Shown here: in pieces, positions 6,601 to 7,303 of the stretch
Position numbering within the stretch: position 1 is the first letter of the stretch
Layout of the letters: the number at the start of each line of letters is the position of its first letter
Assembly: GCA_045106295.1 (NCBI GenBank)
Contig: JBGCEI010000130.1
Coordinates: forward strand, 1-7,303
From: WTJX01 sp045106295
Lineage (GTDB): Bacteria; Bacteroidota; Bacteroidia; Cytophagales; JAAEPT01
Reading direction: 5' to 3'
Length of the DNA: 7,303 nt
Position numbers and translations under genes: made by a program
The notes under the pieces: generated by a model
Seen by the model: the letters and a program-made list of their open reading frames with translations, nothing else
Databases searched by the model: none
What the model was told of the DNA's origin: nothing

Positions 6601-6690
6601 TGGGGTTATGGTTCTAAATGGGCTAAAACCCTTAATATTGATCGATTAGCTAAGTAAGGAAGTGTATTCAAAGAGTCTTACGTCAGGTTT
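6601..6690 (+). pseudogene. Relic of a second S1 sulfatase
   Basis: The frame starting at 6601 reads WGYGSKWAKTLNIDRLAK, a stop at 6655-6657, then GSVFKESYV. This matches the segment of S1 sulfatases just before the CxPSR signature, where TPNIDRLAKEGVVFKESYV-like sequence is typical; the equivalent in the intact sulfatase here is TPNIDFLAKNGLVFTQHY. An in-frame stop also lies at 6598-6600. An ATG at 6577 opens the same frame but runs into that stop. Everything beyond the ESYV segment, including the active-site Cys, is missing, so this is a non-functional leftover of about 30 codons. It suggests the cluster once carried at least two sulfatases. Unlike the intact genes, it is joined directly to unrelated coding sequence at about 6684-6690. 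Confidence 0.7.
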
Positions 6691-6863
6691 CCTTATTAAC
6701 TACATCATGTGATAAAGAAAAAGACTGTTCTTGCATAACAAGGGTTAATGGAGATGTAGTAGCTAAAACTATCTATACGGTAAAGAAAAAATGTACCTAT
6801 CTTGATTTTTCGTATGAAGACTCAGACGATGATGTTATTGATCGTGAATGTACTAATGATTAA
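6687..6863 (+). pseudogene. Small cysteine-rich lipoprotein gene, 5' end lost
   Basis: The frame reads VSLLTTSCDKEKDCSC, then ITRVNGDVVAKTIYTVKKKC, and ends DRECTND with TAA at 6861-6863. LLTTSC looks like the end of a lipoprotein signal peptide, and the mature part would be about 51 residues with five cysteines (including the lipid-bearing one) and an acidic stretch DSDDD. Upstream in the same frame there is only sulfatase-relic sequence and then a stop at 6651-6653, with no ATG, GTG or TTG in a suitable place. The start and first half of the signal peptide are therefore gone. Small lipoproteins of this style occur in flavobacteria and have no known function that I can name. A non-ATG start cannot be fully excluded. 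Confidence 0.6.
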
Positions 6864-7303
6864 ACCCGGAATAGACTCTCTAATGCATATTTCGGGTTTA
6901 AATTAGAGCAGCCTGAAAAAGCACTACTCATAGAAGTCCATGAAATATTTCCCCATTGGCTAATATCTAAAATCTTTTCTTGATCCTTTTGAGGGTCTGA
7001 AGGACCTCTAAAAAAATATATTCGTGGAAAGTTGCCTTGTATTCTAATCGTATAAGTTCCTGCTGATCCAAAGTCGTGGGTTACATCACCTGTAATACCA
7101 AATTCATCAAAAACACCATCATTGTCCCAGTCTACATCATAATTGTAACTCTCACTACTAACAGTAGGTATGGTTATTTCTGTCGGTCCTGAAATCCCCG
7201 GATTATCCGTTTTCCAAGTAGTAATAAATGGTTGAGAAATTGAGAGATGCACACTAAAAAATAGTGTGATGGTTACTAATAAATGATTAATACGCATAAA
7301 CAT
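6860..7303 (-). CDS. BspA/PKD-type surface protein, C-terminally truncated
   Basis: This 147-codon frame reads leftward from an ATG at the window edge; the second Met, codon 3, is an equally good start. Residues 1-23 are a signal peptide (INHLLVTITLFF, cleavage near SIS/QP). Residues 25-98 resemble a PKD-like beta domain (YNYDVDWDNDGVFDEFG, THDFGSAGTYTIRI). Residues 112-136 (LDISQWGNISWTSM, then SSAFSGCSNLN) begin the BspA/DUF285-type leucine-rich repeats, which normally run on as many FxGCxNL repeats in proteins of several hundred residues, often ending in a sorting domain. Here the similarity stops at Asn136, and the last 11 residues (PKYALESLFRV) are encoded by the 6861-6900 hairpin. The gene is probably broken at its 3' end. 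Role: probably a secreted or surface adhesin-like protein, unrelated to the sugar cluster. Confidence 0.7.
   Translation of the reverse strand: MFMRINHLLVTITLFFSVHLSISQPFITTWKTDNPGISGPTEITIPTVSSESYNYDVDWDNDGVFDEFGITGDVTHDFGSAGTYTIRIQGNFPRIYFFRGPSDPQKDQEKILDISQWGNISWTSMSSAFSGCSNLNPKYALESLFRV
6861..6900. terminator. 13-bp-arm hairpin: terminator or mobile-element end
   Basis: TAAACCCGGAATA (6861-6873) pairs with TATTTCGGGTTTA (6888-6900), with one G:U pair in plus-strand RNA and a 14-nt loop. It begins at the stop codon of the lipoprotein fragment and overlaps the stop of the minus-strand gene, as a shared terminator between converging genes would. No U-tract follows on the plus strand, and the minus-strand gene loses its family similarity at the hairpin edge. 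A terminal inverted repeat left by a mobile element is therefore an equal alternative. Confidence 0.5.

Noticed and set aside
6861..6900. Integron attC-like recombination site next to a small gene cassette
   Set aside because: The hairpin ends do not show the RYYYAAC/GTTRRRY core sites, and no second site or integrase is visible.

Overview
The window looks like a stretch of an AT-rich genome from an aerobic, probably marine, member of the Bacteroidota (flavobacterium- or cytophaga-like). The grounds are the gene content (a polysaccharide utilization cluster with sulfatase, GH27-type glycosidase and heparinase II/III-type lyase), Bacteroidota-style lipoprotein signal peptides, A/T-rich start contexts without clear Shine-Dalgarno sites, and a BspA-like surface protein. 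The tail of an oxygen-dependent formylglycine-generating enzyme (FGE) points to aerobic life.

Layout. Positions 1-108 are the last 35 codons of an FGE gene, including its two active-site cysteines. Positions ~211-695 are a decayed IS5-type transposase, frameshifted and internally deleted. Positions 696-820 are an upstream region with a strong 23-bp dyad. Then come three intact same-strand genes: a Cys-type S1 sulfatase lipoprotein (821-2284), a GH27-like glycosidase lipoprotein (2287-3738, 2 nt after the sulfatase), and a secreted heparinase II/III-family lyase (3834-6110) that has its own candidate promoter and a 15-bp dyad. Positions 6111-6600 have no gene but contain several short inverted repeats. 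Positions 6601-6690 are a stop-riddled relic of a second sulfatase, joined to a small cysteine-rich lipoprotein gene that has lost its start (6687-6863). A 13-bp-arm hairpin (6861-6900) follows. A BspA/PKD-type surface protein gene on the minus strand (7303-6860) runs into that hairpin and is cut short there.

How the genes work together (inference). The FGE would convert Cys81 of the sulfatase to formylglycine. The sulfatase would remove sulfate esters, the GH27-like enzyme would release alpha-linked galactose-type residues, and the lyase would cleave a uronate-containing chain. The substrate would then be a sulfated glycan, of algal or animal type, with both uronic acid and galactose/GalNAc-type sugars; its identity cannot be read from the sequence. 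Both edges of the cluster are made of gene debris, so the locus appears to have been rearranged. I did not find a clearly new system; the most interesting items are the dyads, the chimeric debris region and the noncanonical active-site motifs.
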